Assembly (NCBI GenBank): GCA_963820055.1 | Contig: CAWFYJ010000005.1 | Span: 372,001-436,000 of the forward strand | Direction of reading: 5' to 3' | Source of the DNA: RHKX01 sp963820055 | Lineage (GTDB): Bacteria > Actinomycetota > Thermoleophilia > Solirubrobacterales > 70-9 | Length of the DNA: 64,000 bases | Shown here: positions 61,544-64,000 of the stretch, piece by piece | Numbering within the stretch: the first letter of the stretch is position 1 | How the letters are laid out: the number at the start of each line of letters is the position of its first letter | Program-made: the position numbers and the translations under genes | The notes under the pieces: model-generated | What the model saw: the letters and a program-made list of their open reading frames with translations, nothing else | Database searches by the model: none | Told to the model about the DNA's origin: nothing

Positions 61544-63352
61544 ATGGAAGCGACCGCGGCTGAGCGTTACACGACTGGTGGACCCGGTGTAGAACCCGCT
61601 GTCACCAGCTTCCCGGCGGCCTTCCACGAGACGGTCGAGCGCCTCGGCGACGGCCCCGCCATCAGCGAGGGCGACAAGACGATCACCTGGAACGAGCTGC
61701 GTGCACAGGCACGCGCTGTCGCCGGCGGCCTCGCGGCCCTCGGCGTCGGCAAGGGCGACACCGTCACGCTGATGCTCAACAACCGGATGGAGTTCTTCCC
61801 GATCGACCTCGGCGTCGTCACCCTCGGCGGCGTTCCGTTCTCGATCTACCAGACGGCCTCTCCCGAGCAGATCGCCTACGTCGTCGGCGATGCCGGCGCC
61901 AAGGTTGCGATCGTCGAGAAGTCGTTCCTCGAGACCTTCGAGAAGGCTCAGAAGGAGCTGCCCGACATCGAGCATGTGATCGTCCTCGACGGCGAGGGGG
62001 GAACGATGAGTTACGAGGACCTGATCGCCACCGACCCCGACTTCGACGACACGGCCGCGGCCGCCGAGGTCGAGCTCGACGACACGCTGACCCTGATCTA
62101 CACGTCGGGGACGACCGGCCCGCCGAAGGGCGTCGAGCTGACCCACCGCAACCTCCTCGGCCTCGTCGCGGGCGTCGACGACCTGATCGACTTCCCGGAC
62201 GAGGGCGGCAAGATCATCTCCTGGCTGCCCGCCGCTCACATCGCCGAGCGCGGCGCCCACTACTACCTGCCGCTGACCAAGGGCGGCACCGTCTCGATCT
62301 GCCCCGACCCGCGCCAGATCATCGAGTTCCTCCCGACCGTCCGCCCGACCTGGTTCTTCGCCGTCCCGAGGGTCTGGGAGAAGCTCAAGGCCGGCCTCGA
62401 GACGATGCTCGCGAGCCTGCCCGACGAACAGCGCGAACCGGCCCAGAAGGGCCTCGAGGCCGCGATCACCAAGGTCCGCCTCGAGCAGGCCGGCGAGGAG
62501 GTCCCGGCTGAGATCGAGGCCGCTGCCGCCGCAATGGAGGAGCAGATGTTCGGCGGGCTTCGCGCCCACCTCGGGCTCGACCAGGTCGCGGCCGTCAACG
62601 TCGGCGCCGCTCCGACCCCCGTCGAGGTGCTCGAGTTCTTCCACGCGATCGGAATCCCGGTTGCCGAGCTCTGGGGGATGTCGGAGACCTGCGGCGCCGC
62701 GACCGTCAACCCGCCCGGCAAGGTCAAGCTCGGGACCGTCGGCCCGCCGCTTCCCGGTGTCGAGATCCGCCTCGCCGAAGACGGCGAGGTCCAGGTCCGC
62801 GGCAGCCTGATCATGGCCGGCTACCGCAACCTCCCGGACAAGACGGCCGAGACGATCGACGAGGAGCGCTGGCTGTCGACCGGCGACATCGGCGAGATCG
62901 ACGAGGACGGCTACCTGAAGATCGTCGATCGCAAGAAGGAGCTGATCATCAACGCCGCCGGCAAGAACATGTCGCCGGCGGGGATCGAGTCACACCTCAA
63001 GGCCGCGAGCCCGCTGATCGGACAGGCGGTGGCAGTCGGCGACGCCCGTCCCTACAACGTCGCCCTGATCGTGCTCGACGCCGAGTACGCCCCGGCCTGG
63101 GCCGCCAAGCAGGGAATCGACGCCTCCGACCTCGCCGCACTGGTCGAGGACGAGAAGGTTCTGGCCGCCGTCCAGGAGGCGGTCGACACCGCCAACGCCA
63201 AGATGTCCCGCGTCGAGCAGATCAAGAAGTTCAAGCTGCTCCCCGAGGAGTGGCTGCCCGGCGGCGACGAGCTGACTCCGACGATGAAGCTGAAGCGCCG
63301 CCCGATCGCCGAGAAGTACGACGCCGAGATCGAGGCGCTCTACGCGAAGTAA
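61544..63352 (+). CDS. long-chain acyl-CoA synthetase (AMP-forming), FadD15-like
   Basis: A 602-residue adenylate-forming enzyme activating fatty acids with ATP and CoA. Motifs: P-loop LIYTSGTTGPPKGVELTHRN, A5 ELWGMSETCGAATVNPPG, A7 WLSTGDIGEIDEDGYLKIVD, A8 RKKELIINAAGKNMSP, and the catalytic Lys near TPTMKLKRRPIAEKY. It belongs to the long-chain group with the extended gate region. A strong ribosome site (GGAGGAGGGA) lies upstream of the ATG. Confidence 0.92.
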   Translation: MEATAAERYTTGGPGVEPAVTSFPAAFHETVERLGDGPAISEGDKTITWNELRAQARAVAGGLAALGVGKGDTVTLMLNNRMEFFPIDLGVVTLGGVPFSIYQTASPEQIAYVVGDAGAKVAIVEKSFLETFEKAQKELPDIEHVIVLDGEGGTMSYEDLIATDPDFDDTAAAAEVELDDTLTLIYTSGTTGPPKGVELTHRNLLGLVAGVDDLIDFPDEGGKIISWLPAAHIAERGAHYYLPLTKGGTVSICPDPRQIIEFLPTVRPTWFFAVPRVWEKLKAGLETMLASLPDEQREPAQKGLEAAITKVRLEQAGEEVPAEIEAAAAAMEEQMFGGLRAHLGLDQVAAVNVGAAPTPVEVLEFFHAIGIPVAELWGMSETCGAATVNPPGKVKLGTVGPPLPGVEIRLAEDGEVQVRGSLIMAGYRNLPDKTAETIDEERWLSTGDIGEIDEDGYLKIVDRKKELIINAAGKNMSPAGIESHLKAASPLIGQAVAVGDARPYNVALIVLDAEYAPAWAAKQGIDASDLAALVEDEKVLAAVQEAVDTANAKMSRVEQIKKFKLLPEEWLPGGDELTPTMKLKRRPIAEKYDAEIEALYAK

Positions 63353-63361
63353 CGGCCCGGG

Positions 63362-64000
63362 TTGCCCCGCCGCCGATTCGATCTGAGTCGGCCGGAGCTC
63401 GGCTCCGGCGTCGAGGCGATCCTCCGCGAGGCCGGGGTGCCCGCGGCGTTCCCGCCCGCTGTCGTCGCGGAGGCCGATCGCGCCGCGGCCACCGGCGAGC
63501 GCGAACGCTCCGAGATCCCGTTCGTGACCGTCGACCCGCCCGGGTCGCGCGACCTCGATCAGGCGGTCCACATCGAGCGGCGTGACTCCGGCTTCCGCGT
63601 CAGCTACGCGATCGCCGACGTCGGCGCCCTCGTCCCGTCCGGGTCACCGCTCGACGCCGAGGCGCACGCCCGCGGCGTCACCGTCTACGCGCCCGATGCG
63701 AAGGCGCCGCTCTACCCGGTGCCGCTGTCCGAGGGACGGGGGAGCCTGCTGCCCGGCGAATGGCGCCCGGCGGTGCTCTGGACGATCGACCTCGACGGCT
63801 CCGGCGCCGAGCTCGCCGCGTCGGTCGTCCGTGCCGAGGTCCGCAGCACCGCCCAGCACACCTATGAGGACCTCCCCGCCGAGCTTGCGGCGATCCTTGC
63901 CGAGGTCGGTGAGCTCCGCGCCGCGATCGAGCGCGAGCGCGGCGGCGTCAGCCTGCGGCTCCCCGAGCAGGAAGTCGTGGAGGACGGTCGCGGCGGCTGG
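63362..64000 (+). CDS. RNB-domain ribonuclease (RNase II/R family), 3' truncated by window end
   Basis: The frame is open from TTG 63362 to the window end (213 codons). A short N-terminal part (DLSRPELGSGVEAILREAGV) leads to the RNB catalytic core: TVDPPGSRDLDQAVHIERR carries the metal-binding aspartates, then YAIADVGALVP and VTVYAPDAKAPLYPVPLSEG. The short N-terminus without cold-shock domains matches actinobacterial RNB proteins rather than full RNase R. It likely degrades RNA 3' to 5'. The TTG start has no clear ribosome site. Confidence 0.88.
   Translation, partial: MPRRRFDLSRPELGSGVEAILREAGVPAAFPPAVVAEADRAAATGERERSEIPFVTVDPPGSRDLDQAVHIERRDSGFRVSYAIADVGALVPSGSPLDAEAHARGVTVYAPDAKAPLYPVPLSEGRGSLLPGEWRPAVLWTIDLDGSGAELAASVVRAEVRSTAQHTYEDLPAELAAILAEVGELRAAIERERGGVSLRLPEQEVVEDGRGGW

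Overview
The window is 64 kb of high-GC (my estimate is near 70%, not computed) bacterial chromosome with almost no gaps. The gene set points to Actinobacteria: an actinobacterial-type integration host factor next to gmk, rpoZ and coaBC, a PyrR-led pyrimidine operon with a PyrR-binding loop over the ribosome binding site, a CysO-type sulfur carrier, and TANNNT boxes 6-10 nt before many start codons. Secreted proteins with an ECRLDG-type C-terminal domain fit a deep branch such as Thermoleophilia/Solirubrobacterales, but that is inference. I see no integrase, transposase, CRISPR array or phage gene.

Layout. 1-7.7 kb: an oxidoreductase cut by the window edge, a secreted esterase, membrane proteins, a sugar transporter, oligoendopeptidase F and a CsbD stress protein behind a SigB-like promoter. 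7.8-11.4 kb: an RpiR regulator, the PLP synthase pair pdxS-pdxT and an M29 aminopeptidase. 11.9-23.5 kb: yebC, ruvC-ruvA-ruvB, a zinc-ribbon/PAS protein, secD-secF, recJ and the (p)ppGpp synthetase/hydrolase. 23.7-27.0 kb (minus): an overlapping HIT, phosphomannomutase, diacylglycerol-kinase-like, HIT operon. 27.1-29.9 kb: a short-chain dehydrogenase, a membrane protein, a MOSC protein and CorA. 30-33.5 kb: a SAM-I riboswitch and terminator, then a threonine-synthase-like gene, a CysO-like sulfur carrier and a CDP-glucose pathway pair. 33.5-38 kb: a collagen-like secreted protein, a glycosyltransferase coupled to a GroES-like protein with a zinc tail, two lipoproteins and a TMEM175-family channel. 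38-44 kb: a secreted hydrolase and two sulfatases. 44-46.6 kb: tRNA-Arg(CCG), secreted proteins and RNase Z. 46.7-56.2 kb: pyrR-pyrB-pyrC-(isochorismatase-like)-carA-carB-pyrK-pyrD. 56.3-64 kb: mihF, gmk, rpoZ, coaBC, dxr, rseP, an acyl-CoA synthetase and the start of an RNB ribonuclease.

How it works together. The pyrimidine operon covers carbamoyl phosphate to orotate under PyrR; pyrE and pyrF are not here. Most operon genes overlap by 1-8 nt, implying coupled translation. Two initiation modes coexist: first genes with a TANNNT box just before the start and no ribosome binding site (likely leaderless), and genes with clear Shine-Dalgarno leaders, several carrying RNA regulators.

The most unusual points are: a SAM riboswitch over a ThrC-like/CysO-like pair; a family of intergenic elements with conserved ends and private hairpins; a GroES-like protein with a four-cysteine tail coupled to a glycosyltransferase; an isochorismatase-like hydrolase inside the pyr operon; and three single-base frameshifts in conserved genes (secDF, rel, MOSC) that most likely are residual sequence errors.
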